Source: Candidatus Photodesmus blepharonis (lineage in GTDB: Bacteria; Pseudomonadota; Gammaproteobacteria; Enterobacterales; Vibrionaceae). Taken from it: a DNA stretch of 64,000 nt. The DNA lies in NCBI RefSeq assembly GCF_000731795.2, contig NZ_JGVK01000027.1:57248-121247 (forward strand), in the 5' to 3' direction. Positions within the stretch are counted from its first letter, which is position 1, and the number at the start of each line of letters is the position of its first letter. This document shows, piece after piece, positions 20,418 to 30,652 of the stretch. Made by a program: the position numbers and the translations under genes. The notes beneath the pieces were generated by a model. It did no database searches, had not been told where the DNA came from, and saw only the letters and a list, made by a program, of their open reading frames with translations.

Positions 20418-21266
20418 ATGTTGCTAAAAGAAACACCAATTCTCTACATAGTCCCTACTCCTATTGGAAACTTAGAGGACATTACGAAACGTGCTGTTAA
20501 AATCTTATCAAGCGTAGATCTTCTTGCTGTTGAAAATACTCGGCACTCAAGCAAGCTATTGTCTCACTTTAGTATAAAAACTAAAACTTTCTCTTTGTGT
20601 GATCACAATGAACAACAAAAAGCACAAATTTTAATTGAACGATTATTAGAAGGAAAATCTATCGCGCTGGTTTCTAATGCTGGTACTCCATTAATTAGTG
20701 ATCCTGGTTATCGTTTAGTCAGCAAATGTCGTCAGATAGGTATTAGGGTTGTACCATTGCCCGGTGCATGTGCGGCGATTACAGCGTTAAGCGCATCAGG
20801 TCTTCCATCTGATAGATTTAGTTTTGAAGGATTTATACCCATAAAAAGAAAAAGTCGTAGAGATAAATTTTTTCAAATAGCTAAGGTTAATCGTACTTGT
20901 ATTTTTTATGAGTCACCACATCGTATCATTCAGTCTCTTGAAGATATGTTGGATATTTTAGGCTCAAAAAGAGAAGTAGTTTTAGCTCGCGAGTTAACAA
21001 AAATTTTTGAAACTATTCAAAGTATGCCTCTGGGTCAGCTGATTGAATGGATTAATAAGGATCTAAATCAACAACGTGGTGAGATGGTATTGCTAATTCG
21101 CGGGTATTCTTCATCAAATGATTATTTAGGAAATGAAGCTATAAGGATACTAACTATTTTAAACCAAGAGTTACCATTGAAAAAAGCGGCGGCGATAGCT
21201 GCGAAAATTTGCGACTCAAAAAAAAATGCATTATATCAATGGGGATTAGAAAATTTAAAGAATTAG
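20418..21266 (+). CDS. rsmI: 16S rRNA (cytidine-1402 2'-O)-methyltransferase
   Basis: SAM-dependent methylase that modifies C1402 in the 16S P-site region. 282 residues, tetrapyrrole-methylase fold: [14 protein letters not shown] start ([14 protein letters not shown]), [22 protein letters not shown] and [15 protein letters not shown]. Its last base-pairs overlap the convergent parC end by four bases (TTAG), each stop lying within the other gene's last codons. Confidence 0.95.
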   Translation: MLLKETPILYIVPTPIGNLEDITKRAVKILSSVDLLAVENTRHSSKLLSHFSIKTKTFSLCDHNEQQKAQILIERLLEGKSIALVSNAGTPLISDPGYRLVSKCRQIGIRVVPLPGACAAITALSASGLPSDRFSFEGFIPIKRKSRRDKFFQIAKVNRTCIFYESPHRIIQSLEDMLDILGSKREVVLARELTKIFETIQSMPLGQLIEWINKDLNQQRGEMVLLIRGYSSSNDYLGNEAIRILTILNQELPLKKAAAIAAKICDSKKNALYQWGLENLKN

Positions 21267-23500
21267 AGCAATTGCTGGTGTTTTTCAACAGAAATGATTT
21301 TCTGTAATTCTTTGGGTAGCAGTTTGCCTTTATTATCATTTTCCTCATGAAGATCTCTAATATCTTTAGGTTTTAGGACGAGTTTACGTTTTTCTGAATA
21401 AAGTGTGATTGATTCCCCTTGAGATAATACGATTAGATGAGAGATAAAATTACGGCATCCTTTTGATGATTTGTTATTTGGAACCTTGATGATTTTATTT
21501 CCTTTGCCTTTAGATAATATTGGTAAAGATTTCGCTGATAGAAGTAATATTCTGCCTTGATTAGTTATGGCTAAGATTTCATCAGAATCCAAGCTATTGA
21601 TTTTGTTTGGAATTATCATTTTAGAATTTTTTGGTAAATAAACTAAAGTTTTTCCAGATCGATTTTTAGATAGAAAGTTTGTACCTTTACATATAAAAGC
21701 GTAGCCTGCATCGGATCCAACAAGCCAAAATTGTTCGTCTGTGCTCATGATTATTTGGCGTATTTTAGTGGGTGTATTGATGTTTAAACGACCGGTAATT
21801 GGTTCACCTTGGGTTCGTGCTGATGGTAAAGAGTTAGGTTCGAGAGAATAACTACGTCCATCATTACTAAGGAAAATGATATGTTGATTGCTTTTGCCGT
21901 ACGCGTGAGTAAAATAGCTATCACCTGATTTATATTTTAAACTTTTTGTATTTATATCGTGTCCTTTTGCATAACGAATCCAACCTTTTTCTGAAAGGAT
22001 GACTGTAATTGGTTCAGTAGGTGCTAAATTAGTTAAAGTAGAAATTGTCCCTTTTACTGTACTTTGAACAATAGGAGAACGTCGTTCATCACCATACTTT
22101 TCAATATCAACCTTAATTTCTCTCTTTATTAATGTATTTAATCGTTTTTCAGAAGCTAATAATTGCTTTAGTTTTTCGTGCTCTTTCCTAAATTTATCTT
22201 GTTCGTTACAAATTTTTTCTTCTTCTAGTTTAGCTAGGTGACGAAGTTTAGTATCGAGGATTGCATCAGCTTGAATGTTCGAAATTTCAAAACGTTTTGT
22301 TAGTATACCTTTTGGCCTGCTTTGTGTTCGGATGATTTCAATCACTTCATCTAGATTAAGGTAGACAACTAGCAAACCTTCCAAGATATGCAATTTATTT
22401 AAGACATTGTTTAATCGATGCCGTAAACGCAAACGAACTGTTTTACGACGAAATTCAACCCATTCAGATATTATCTGTATTAGACCTTTAACCTGAGGAC
22501 GGTTATTTAAACCAATCATGTTTAAGTTAACGCGATAACTTTTTTCTAGGTCGGTTGAAGTAAATAAATAATTCATTAGTTGATCGCAATTGATACGATT
22601 GGAACGAATGGCGATAACAATACGGGTAGGGTTTTCGTAGTTTGACTCATCACGCAGATCATCAATCATTGATAGTTTTTTGGTACGCATTCGTTCAGCA
22701 ATTTGCTCAAGCAATCTAGAAGAAGATACTTGATGAGGTAGAGAAGTAATAATTATCTCATTTTTTTCTTGATGCCAGACAGCACGTGCCTTGATACTAC
22801 CACGACCAGTTCGATAAATTTTTTCAATATCAAACTTTGAAGAAATAATCTCTGCCTTTGTCGGATAATCTGGACCTTTGATGTGTTTCATAACATCTGA
22901 TAGTCCTAATCTAGGATTATCAATAAGAGCAATAGTTGCTTTAGCAATTTCGTGTACATTATGAGATGGAATATCCGTAGTCATACCTACAGCGATTCCA
23001 GTTGCACCATTTAACAAGATATTAGGGAGGCGCGCTGGAAGTATCCTCGGTTCTTTCATGGTACCATCGAAGTTAGCTTCCCATTCAACAGTGCCTTGAT
23101 GTAATTCATCTAGCAAAACTTTAGAAAATCTTGATGATTTTGCTTCAGTATAGCGCATTGCTGCAAAAGATTTTGGGTTGTCTGCTGCTCCCCAGTTTCC
23201 TTGACCATCGATGAGTGGATAACGATAAGAAAAGGGTTGAGCCATAAGTACCATTGCTTCATAACAGGCCAAGTCACTGTGAGGATGATATTTGCCTAAT
23301 ACATCACCAACAGTACGAGCAGACTTCTTATACTTCGATTCTGATGAAAGACCTAGTTCTGACATTGCGTAAATGATACGTCGTTGAACTGGTTTTAAGC
23401 CATCGCCAATATGTGGTAAGGCACGATCCATAATTACGTACATGGAATAGTTTAAGTAAGCCTCTTCAGCAAATTTATGCATTGGAAGTTTTTCAGACAT
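21263..23500 (-). CDS. parC: DNA topoisomerase IV subunit A
   Basis: Breaks and rejoins DNA to unlink daughter chromosomes. 745 residues, near full length. Catalytic tyrosine is Tyr117 in AMRYTEA. The quinolone-resistance region reads [12 protein letters not shown] (residues 71-82): relative to E. coli ParC, Gly78 is Ser and Ser80 is Leu, while Asp79 and Glu84 are kept. The C-terminal beta-pinwheel is present (repeats around [12 protein letters not shown]). The start directly abuts the parE stop, an operon order parE-parC that is common in Vibrio. Confidence 0.97.
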   Translation of the reverse strand: MSEKLPMHKFAEEAYLNYSMYVIMDRALPHIGDGLKPVQRRIIYAMSELGLSSESKYKKSARTVGDVLGKYHPHSDLACYEAMVLMAQPFSYRYPLIDGQGNWGAADNPKSFAAMRYTEAKSSRFSKVLLDELHQGTVEWEANFDGTMKEPRILPARLPNILLNGATGIAVGMTTDIPSHNVHEIAKATIALIDNPRLGLSDVMKHIKGPDYPTKAEIISSKFDIEKIYRTGRGSIKARAVWHQEKNEIIITSLPHQVSSSRLLEQIAERMRTKKLSMIDDLRDESNYENPTRIVIAIRSNRINCDQLMNYLFTSTDLEKSYRVNLNMIGLNNRPQVKGLIQIISEWVEFRRKTVRLRLRHRLNNVLNKLHILEGLLVVYLNLDEVIEIIRTQSRPKGILTKRFEISNIQADAILDTKLRHLAKLEEEKICNEQDKFRKEHEKLKQLLASEKRLNTLIKREIKVDIEKYGDERRSPIVQSTVKGTISTLTNLAPTEPITVILSEKGWIRYAKGHDINTKSLKYKSGDSYFTHAYGKSNQHIIFLSNDGRSYSLEPNSLPSARTQGEPITGRLNINTPTKIRQIIMSTDEQFWLVGSDAGYAFICKGTNFLSKNRSGKTLVYLPKNSKMIIPNKINSLDSDEILAITNQGRILLLSAKSLPILSKGKGNKIIKVPNNKSSKGCRNFISHLIVLSQGESITLYSEKRKLVLKPKDIRDLHEENDNKGKLLPKELQKIISVEKHQQLL

Positions 23501-25384
23501 CTATTTTATTACCTTAGCCATATTTCCATGTTGCTGTAGCCAAATGCGACGATCAGCCGCATGTTTTTTACCAAGTAGCATATCCATCATTTTATCGGTA
23601 ACTTCATTATCATTAATTGTTAGTTGGATAAGACGACGAGTATTCGGATCCATAGTTGTTTCACGGAGTTGAAATGGATTCATTTCACCTAACCCTTTAA
23701 AGCGTTGTATATTAATTTTGTTTTTTTTATTTAATTTTTTTAATACAGCATCTTTTTCGTTAGAATCTAAGGCATAGAAGACTTCTTTTCCAGAATCAAT
23801 TCGGTATAAAGGTGGCATAGCTACATACACATGACCCACCTCGACGAGAGTTCGAAAATGACGTGTGAACAAACCACATAACAAAGTGGCAATATGAAGT
23901 CCATCCGAATCTGCATCAGCCAAAATACAGATTTTTCCATAACGTAGTTTATCTAAGTTATTACTATTAGGGTCAATTCCTAATGCAATTGAAATATCGT
24001 GAATTTCTTGGGAAGCAAGTATTCGTTCTGGGGAGATTTCCCATGTATTTAAGATTTTGCCTCTCAATGGCATTACTGCTTGATATTCACGATTACGAGC
24101 TTGTTTAGCAGAACCTCCTGCTGAATCGCCTTCCACAAAAAAAATTTCAGTTCGGTTGAAATCTTGTATAGAGCAATCAGTTAACTTACCAGGAAGGGCT
24201 GGACCAGATGCTATTTTTTTTCGAATAACTTTTTTGCTTTTTTGAATGCGACGATGAGCGTTGAGGATGCAAAGTTCAACCAAGAGTTCTGCTAATTTTG
24301 GTTTTTCATTAAGCCATAAGCTGAAGGCGTTCTTTACAACGTTCGAAACAAAAGATGTGGTTTGACGAGAGGATAAGCGTTCTTTAGTTTGACCTGAGAA
24401 CTGTGGGTTTTGCGTTTTAACCGATAAAATATATGAACAGCAGTCAAAAACATCGTCACCGGTAAGTTTGACAGCACGGGGAAGCAAGCTACGAAACGCA
24501 CAAAATTCACGGATTGCATCGAGCAAACCTTGACGTAAACCATTAACATGAGTGCCTCCCTGCAAAGTTGGAATTAAGTTAACATAACTCTCAGCGACTG
24601 TTTTTCCACCTTTTGGTTGCCAAATAAGAGCCCAATGTACTACTTCTTTTTCTACAGTACACTCACCGGTGAATGGATTTTCAGGTAATACTGCATGGCC
24701 TTTTATTTCCTTGATTAAATATTCTTTTAAACCATCTTTGTAAAGCCATTTATATTCATTATTATTGACCTTATCTGAAAATGAAATTTCAAGTCCTGAG
24801 CATAATAATGCTTTAGCTCGAAGATTTTTGATTAGATGCGTAGTTGAGAAATCAACAGAATCAAAATAGCTCTTATTAGGCCAGAAATGAACTTTGGTTC
24901 CTCTATCGTCTGAACTACATTGTCCTACGATAGTAAGCTCTTCTACTTTATTACCGTCTTTGAATGCCATCTCGTACACTTGGCTATTATGATAAATACT
25001 CACTCTAATGTACTTGGAAAGTGCGTTGACGACTGAAATTCCTACTCCATGCAATCCGCCCGAAAATTGATAGTTTTTATTAGAAAATTTGGCACCAGCA
25101 TGTAATCTACAAAAAATTAGCTCTACGCCAGAAATTTTTTCTTTTGGATGAATGTCTATGGGCATGCCACGTCCATTATCAATAACTTCGAGAGACTGAT
25201 CAGAATGAAGAATTACCTGTACTTTAGAAGCATATCCAGCCAATGCTTCATCAACACTATTGTCGATAACTTCTTGAGCTAAATGGTTTGGAGTAGCTGT
25301 ATTTGTATACATTCCTGGTCGGTGGCGTACCGGATCTAAGCCCTTTAGAACCTCAATGGCTTTGGCGTTATATTTTTGAGTCAT
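23501..25384 (-). CDS. parE: DNA topoisomerase IV subunit B
   Basis: ATPase subunit of topo IV. 627 residues from ATG 25384 (MTQKYNAKAIEVLKGLDPVR), the family start; an in-frame start 14 codons upstream adds a hydrophobic tail foreign to ParE. GHKL ATPase motifs: EVIDNSVDEA, DNGRGMP and GGLHGVGISVVNALS. TOPRIM motifs: FVEGDSAGGSAKQ (Glu then Gly-Asp-Ser) and DADSDG. Stop is flush with the parC start. Confidence 0.97.
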   Translation of the reverse strand: MTQKYNAKAIEVLKGLDPVRHRPGMYTNTATPNHLAQEVIDNSVDEALAGYASKVQVILHSDQSLEVIDNGRGMPIDIHPKEKISGVELIFCRLHAGAKFSNKNYQFSGGLHGVGISVVNALSKYIRVSIYHNSQVYEMAFKDGNKVEELTIVGQCSSDDRGTKVHFWPNKSYFDSVDFSTTHLIKNLRAKALLCSGLEISFSDKVNNNEYKWLYKDGLKEYLIKEIKGHAVLPENPFTGECTVEKEVVHWALIWQPKGGKTVAESYVNLIPTLQGGTHVNGLRQGLLDAIREFCAFRSLLPRAVKLTGDDVFDCCSYILSVKTQNPQFSGQTKERLSSRQTTSFVSNVVKNAFSLWLNEKPKLAELLVELCILNAHRRIQKSKKVIRKKIASGPALPGKLTDCSIQDFNRTEIFFVEGDSAGGSAKQARNREYQAVMPLRGKILNTWEISPERILASQEIHDISIALGIDPNSNNLDKLRYGKICILADADSDGLHIATLLCGLFTRHFRTLVEVGHVYVAMPPLYRIDSGKEVFYALDSNEKDAVLKKLNKKNKINIQRFKGLGEMNPFQLRETTMDPNTRRLIQLTINDNEVTDKMMDMLLGKKHAADRRIWLQQHGNMAKVIK

Positions 25385-25490
25385 AGTATAAAATAGTGAC
25401 AAAACTCCTATTTCACAAATTACCAAGCAGTGTTCCGTGCTTTGATGTAAATTTTCATTTGCTTGTTGGAGAAAAATTAAGTAGTAAATT

Positions 25491-28067
25491 CTAGTCAGAT
25501 AACAAAAGATTTCGTTTCTTGGATAATTTTATTTCTTCAACTTCGTCAATAATGCGCTGTAAGGCAACTACTTTTTCATCTTCATTAGTACGAATTAATG
25601 TAACGCCTTGGGTATTACGAGCAATCTGGCTAATTTCAGATACACGAGTGCGAACCAAAGTACCAGCATCAGTGATCATCATTATTTCATCATTTTCTCC
25701 AACTTGAACAGCACCTACTACAGAGCCATTGCGTTCAGAAATTTTAATAGATACAACACCTTGAGTCGCTCGACTTTTTGTAGGGTATTCAGATAACTCA
25801 GTACGTTTTCCATAGCCATTTTGTGTTACGGTCAAGATGTTACCTTCATTTGAAGGAACGATCAATGAGACGACTTGATCATTATCAGCTAATTTTATAC
25901 CACGAATACCTGCTGCAGTACGTCCCATTGCGCGAACTTTTTTTTCGTTAAAGCGAACCACTTTCCCCATTTTTGAAAATAGCATGACATCACTTTCCCC
26001 ATTTGTGATATCCACATTAATGAGTAAATCGCCATCGTGTAAATTAATCGCAATGAGGCCATTAGAACGTACATTAGCGAATTGATCCAACGGAGTCTTC
26101 TTCACTATACCATCGTTTGTTGACATGAAAATAAATTTCTCAGAATTAAATTTGGACACTGGTAAAATTGCAGTAATGCGTTCGTTTTTCTCTAAAGGAA
26201 GGATATTAACAATTGGTTTGCCGCGTGCTATACGGCTAGCTAATGGTAATTGATAAACTTTCAGTCGGTATGCTTTTCCACGAGTGGAAAAGCACAGAAT
26301 GCTGTCATGAGTATTTGCTATAAGAAGACGCTCAATATAATCTTCTTCTTTCATTTTTGTTGCACTTTTGCCTTTGCCACCTCGGCGTTGTGACTCGTAA
26401 TCGCTTAATAATTGATACTTAACATAACCTGCATGAGATAGTGTTGCAATAATATCTTCGCAGGCAATTAATTTTTCCATATCGATATCATGAATAGCAG
26501 TTGTAATTTCTGTACGACGGTCATCACCAAAAATTTTACGAACCAGCTTTAATTCTTCAGAAATGATCTCCATTAAACGCTTAGTACTTGTAAGAATATG
26601 TTTTAACTCTTTTATTTCACACAAAAGTGTTTTATATTCTTTTAGAATCTTTTCATGTTCCAGAGCGGTTAGCTTATGTAAACGTAGATCTAGAATTGCT
26701 TGCGCCTGTATTTTCGTCAGAAAATATTGCTGATTATGAATGCCGTACTGTTTTTGTAACCAATCTGGTCGAGCCTCATGAATATCAGTGTTTGCAAGCA
26801 TTGTTGCAACGTTACCGAGATGCCAACCACGAGCAACCAATCTAGTTTTTGCTTCTGCTGGTACTTCTGTATGACGAATTAGTTTAATTATTTCGTCAAT
26901 ATTTGCTAGGGCTAAGGCTAATGCCTCTAAGATATGAGTACGTTCGCGTGTTTTTTTTAGTTCAAACATAGTGCGACGGGTTACAACTTCGCAACGGTGA
27001 TCAATAAAATGTTTCAACATATCCTTCAGATTAAATAGCTGTGGTTGACCATTACCATTTAGTGCAACCATGTTGATTCCGAAGGTTGTTTGGAGTTGCG
27101 TATGAGCATAGAGATTATTTAAGACTATTTCTCCTAATGCATCGCGTTTACATTCAATGACAATGCGCATGCCGTCTTTATCAGATTCATCGCGCAATGC
27201 GGTGATGCCCTCTACTTTTTTATCTTTAACCAACTCTGCAATCTTTTCAATTAAGCGAGCTTTGTTTACTTGATATGGAATTTCTGTAACAACAATGGTT
27301 TCTTTGCCGTTTTTTTCAATTTCTATTTTTGCTTTTGAGCGTATATAAATTTTACCACGACCAGTTGTATAAGCATCTATAATGCCTTGATCACCACTTA
27401 TTGTCGCGGCAGTCGGAAAATCTGGACCTGGAATATAGTTCATAAGTCCGTCAACAGTGATTTCATCATTCTCGATGTAAGCTAAACAACCGTTAACTAC
27501 TTCCATTAAATTATGTGGAGGAATATTGGTTGCCATTCCTACTGCAATACCAGAAGTTCCATTTACTAATAAATTAGGAATTTTTGTGGGAAGGACTGAG
27601 GGAAGTTCCTCTACACCGTCATAGTTAGGTATATAATCTACGGTTTCTTTATCTAGATCTTCCAATAATGTATGGGCAATTCTTGCCATACGAACTTCAG
27701 TATAACGCATTGCTGCTGCTGAATCGCCATCTATGGATCCAAAATTACCTTGACCATCTATCAGCATATAACGTAATGAAAACGGCTGAGCCATGCGGAC
27801 AATCGTATCATACACTGCACTATCGCTATGTGGGTGATATTTACCGATCACATCTCCCACCACGCGGGCAGATTTCTTATATGCTTTGTTCCAATCATTA
27901 CCTAGTATATTCATCGCAAATAAAACGCGTCGATGCACTGGTTTTAATCCATCACGTACATCTGGTAGAGCGCGTCCTACAATAACTGACATTGCATAAT
28001 CTAGATATGATCCCTTAAGCTCATCTTCGATGTTTACAGGCGTAATTTCTTTGCTTGGTTCGCTCAT
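25491..28067 (-). CDS. gyrA: DNA gyrase subunit A
   Basis: Catalytic strand-breaking subunit of gyrase. 858 residues. Catalytic Tyr122 is in AMRYTEV. The quinolone region is [11 protein letters not shown]: position 81 is Ser where E. coli has Gly; Asp82 and Ser83 are unchanged. The GyrA box is QRRGGKGKS, needed for DNA wrapping. The C-terminus ends ...[13 protein letters not shown], basic and short, without the long acidic tail of E. coli GyrA. It is divergent from ubiG, an arrangement shared with Vibrio. Confidence 0.97.
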   Translation of the reverse strand: MSEPSKEITPVNIEDELKGSYLDYAMSVIVGRALPDVRDGLKPVHRRVLFAMNILGNDWNKAYKKSARVVGDVIGKYHPHSDSAVYDTIVRMAQPFSLRYMLIDGQGNFGSIDGDSAAAMRYTEVRMARIAHTLLEDLDKETVDYIPNYDGVEELPSVLPTKIPNLLVNGTSGIAVGMATNIPPHNLMEVVNGCLAYIENDEITVDGLMNYIPGPDFPTAATISGDQGIIDAYTTGRGKIYIRSKAKIEIEKNGKETIVVTEIPYQVNKARLIEKIAELVKDKKVEGITALRDESDKDGMRIVIECKRDALGEIVLNNLYAHTQLQTTFGINMVALNGNGQPQLFNLKDMLKHFIDHRCEVVTRRTMFELKKTRERTHILEALALALANIDEIIKLIRHTEVPAEAKTRLVARGWHLGNVATMLANTDIHEARPDWLQKQYGIHNQQYFLTKIQAQAILDLRLHKLTALEHEKILKEYKTLLCEIKELKHILTSTKRLMEIISEELKLVRKIFGDDRRTEITTAIHDIDMEKLIACEDIIATLSHAGYVKYQLLSDYESQRRGGKGKSATKMKEEDYIERLLIANTHDSILCFSTRGKAYRLKVYQLPLASRIARGKPIVNILPLEKNERITAILPVSKFNSEKFIFMSTNDGIVKKTPLDQFANVRSNGLIAINLHDGDLLINVDITNGESDVMLFSKMGKVVRFNEKKVRAMGRTAAGIRGIKLADNDQVVSLIVPSNEGNILTVTQNGYGKRTELSEYPTKSRATQGVVSIKISERNGSVVGAVQVGENDEIMMITDAGTLVRTRVSEISQIARNTQGVTLIRTNEDEKVVALQRIIDEVEEIKLSKKRNLLLSD

Positions 28068-28268
28068 AGAGCCGTTGTTTCCTTATTGGATAAAAATCGA
28101 TAGTTAAACGAAAAATTCTAGTATAATAGATCAAGTCTAGCATTATTTTTTTTATATCTTGTAGCAAGGTTGTGAGATTGATTATAAATTCCACTTTTTT
28201 TAAAAAAATATCTTGGAACGTTGCTAGAATCTCAAAAAAAATTAGTTGCGGAATGATACCTTAGGTAT

Positions 28269-28991
28269 ATGAATAAAAAAGCTGTAATAAAAAAAGGAAA
28301 TATTAATTTCCGCGAAGTGAAAAAATTTGAGGAAATATCCCCTCATTGGTGGAATGTCGAAGGAAAATTCAAGCCGCTTCATCGAATTAATCCTTTAAGA
28401 CTCGATTATGTGTTAGAAAAAACAAATGGATTATTTAGTAAAAAAGTACTCGATGTTGGTTGTGGTGGTGGGATTTTTTCTGAAAGTATGGCAAAAGAGA
28501 GTGCTGAAGTTACTGGGCTTGATATGGGAAAGAAATTGTTGAAGATCGCTCGTTTGCATGCCTTAGAGACGGGAGTCAGTGTGAATTATATTCACAGCAC
28601 AGTAGAAGCCCACGCTTGTAAGCACACGGGCATCTACGATATTGTGACATGTATGGAAATGTTAGAACATGTTCCAGATCCGTTTTCAGTGGTGTTTGCA
28701 TGTTCGAAGTTAGTCAAATCTGACGGTCACGTATTTTTTTCGACTCTCAACCGAAATTTAAAATCTTACTTGTTCGCTGTTATTTTTGCTGAAAAACTAT
28801 TTAAAATTATTCCAGAAGGAACCCATAGTCATAGAAAATTTATTCGTCCGTCTGAACTTATGCGAATGATTGACAGAACGGATCTCCAGGTATCAGGGAT
28901 CGCTGGGTTGCATTACAATCCAGTTACCGATAATTGTAGGTTTAGTAGCAGTGTTGATATAAATTATATCGTTCATTGTCAAAAGTTTTAA
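28269..28991 (+). CDS. ubiG: Ubiquinone biosynthesis O-methyltransferase UbiG
   Basis: Performs both O-methylations in ubiquinone synthesis. 240 residues; SAM motif I VLDVGCGGG (about residues 60-68), motif post-I GLDMG, and MEMLEHVPDP. It is divergent from gyrA with 201 bases between. In Vibrio nrdA follows; here a MATE gene and sppA intervene. Supplies quinone for petABC. Confidence 0.94.
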   Translation: MNKKAVIKKGNINFREVKKFEEISPHWWNVEGKFKPLHRINPLRLDYVLEKTNGLFSKKVLDVGCGGGIFSESMAKESAEVTGLDMGKKLLKIARLHALETGVSVNYIHSTVEAHACKHTGIYDIVTCMEMLEHVPDPFSVVFACSKLVKSDGHVFFSTLNRNLKSYLFAVIFAEKLFKIIPEGTHSHRKFIRPSELMRMIDRTDLQVSGIAGLHYNPVTDNCRFSSSVDINYIVHCQKF

Positions 28992-29070
28992 TTTTGATAA
29001 GATTACAAGCGGTCGTCTAGAGTACATTGCTGAGGTATATTATACTCCTTCGTTATTTTATGTTGATTGT

Positions 29071-30447
29071 TTAATTCTCAATTAAGTTTTGCATCCATCT
29101 TTTACTTTTCATCCGATGTAATGAACCAGTCCACTTGATTATTTCTTCTGTTAAAAAAAGCAGGTAGATCCATTCAGGTGGTAAGTTTAGAACAGTAGCA
29201 GAAAAGGCAGATAATGGAATGCTAACCAGCCATTGTACGATCAAGTCTTGGTATAAACAAAACTTGACGTCGCCGCCCGCACGGAGTATGCCAATGATAA
29301 CAATCATAGGAATGGAACGAAGAACAATACCAAGACTTAATATGATGATAAATTTTTCGGCTAATGCTCTTGTTTCTGTGGTTAACGCACTGAATAAATT
29401 AAGGATTGGGATGTGAAGTAAATACAGCGTAATTGAGACTATGATACCAAGCATCAAATTAAGAGCGGTTAATCCTAGAGCTTGGTAGTAGATTACGTCA
29501 TAATTTTTAGCTCCTAGTTGGTTGCCTACTAGTACTGCGGCAGCGTTTGACATGCCAATTAGTAATGTTAGCGAAATGGATTCTATCGGTATCATAACTG
29601 AAAGTGCGATTAAACCTTGAATACTCGATCGACCCATAATTGCATGGTAGGCAAATAGACCTGCTGCCCACACGAAAAAATTAAATGTTGTAGGTAAAGA
29701 TAGTTTGAGAAATCTGATTATCTTCTTCCATTCTATGGCTTGAGTGATGTCATAAACCCTAAAAGCTAAAAGGTGTTTTTTCGCATATAAATAACCGTAT
29801 AGTGTTAGTACTTCAATTATGCCACTGAACACTGTTGCAATTGCTGCTCCTTCAACACCCATAGGTTGGACGCCAAAATTTCCTAGAATAAATATCCAGT
29901 TTAAAAAAATATTAGACAAAATACCAATTCCGCTAAAGAACGTACTGATGCTGGGTTGATGTATTGTACGTAATCCAACAGACATACTTGCAATACAAGC
30001 AATCGCGAACATGTTTACAGCTGTAACGGAGAGATATTGACTACCCAAAGCTTTTACTTTTTCAGAGCTTGTTGTTAATAACATAACTTGGTTAGGGAAT
30101 AGAATGAAAAAAGTAGCAATTAATGCTGCAAACAACATTGAAACTAACCAAGTTAATGCTGTGCTCTCACGGACTCCGTTTTCATCACCAGCTCCCCAAT
30201 ATTGGGCAGTTAAAAGCGATCCGCCTGTTGTCACGCCAATTAATACGACTGTAGTAATAAACGTTGCTCTTGCCGCTACTCCAATAGTTGCAATTTCTAC
30301 TTCTCCCAATTTTCCTATCATTAGTAGATCAACTAATCCTCGGCTTGAAAACATGATGCTTTGAAGTGTAATGGGTATTGCTATTGTAATAACACTACGC
30401 AGAAAATTACCTTTAGTATGAAATAGTATTTTGGAAAATAAAGACAA
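29071..30447 (-). CDS. MATE-family multidrug/metabolite exporter
   Basis: 458 residues, about twelve hydrophobic segments arranged as two six-helix MatE repeats, with the MATE-typical starts GLVDLLMIGKLGEVEIAT and IGMSNAAAVLVGNQLGA. Cation-coupled export of drugs or metabolites across the inner membrane. It is not close to NorM of V. cholerae (that protein has FVDTIMAGG and a different N-terminus), so no symbol is given. It is one of only three transporters I see in the window. Upstream DNA to sppA (205 bases) shows nothing more. Confidence 0.85.
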   Translation of the reverse strand: MSLFSKILFHTKGNFLRSVITIAIPITLQSIMFSSRGLVDLLMIGKLGEVEIATIGVAARATFITTVVLIGVTTGGSLLTAQYWGAGDENGVRESTALTWLVSMLFAALIATFFILFPNQVMLLTTSSEKVKALGSQYLSVTAVNMFAIACIASMSVGLRTIHQPSISTFFSGIGILSNIFLNWIFILGNFGVQPMGVEGAAIATVFSGIIEVLTLYGYLYAKKHLLAFRVYDITQAIEWKKIIRFLKLSLPTTFNFFVWAAGLFAYHAIMGRSSIQGLIALSVMIPIESISLTLLIGMSNAAAVLVGNQLGAKNYDVIYYQALGLTALNLMLGIIVSITLYLLHIPILNLFSALTTETRALAEKFIIILSLGIVLRSIPMIVIIGILRAGGDVKFCLYQDLIVQWLVSIPLSAFSATVLNLPPEWIYLLFLTEEIIKWTGSLHRMKSKRWMQNLIEN

Positions 30448-30652
30448 GCTATAACTCCAAGAGATTAGATAAAGACAAACGGTTTAGCTTTTATTTATAA
30501 TCATACGATTGATATTGTAGTATCTACAAATTCGAAAGTATTATAATGTCAGGTTAACCAACATTTTAGTTATTTTCTGAATTGGTTGAAGTTTTATTGA
30601 AATAATTTTTGCAGAAGAATAAAAAAATTTATCATATAAGCGAATAAAATCA

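Noticed and set aside
27668..27985. A 105-codon plus-strand frame
   Set aside because: Lies wholly antisense to gyrA's conserved catalytic part.
29071..30447. Naming the MATE gene norM
   Set aside because: The N-terminal and repeat motifs differ from V. cholerae NorM; only the superfamily is supported.
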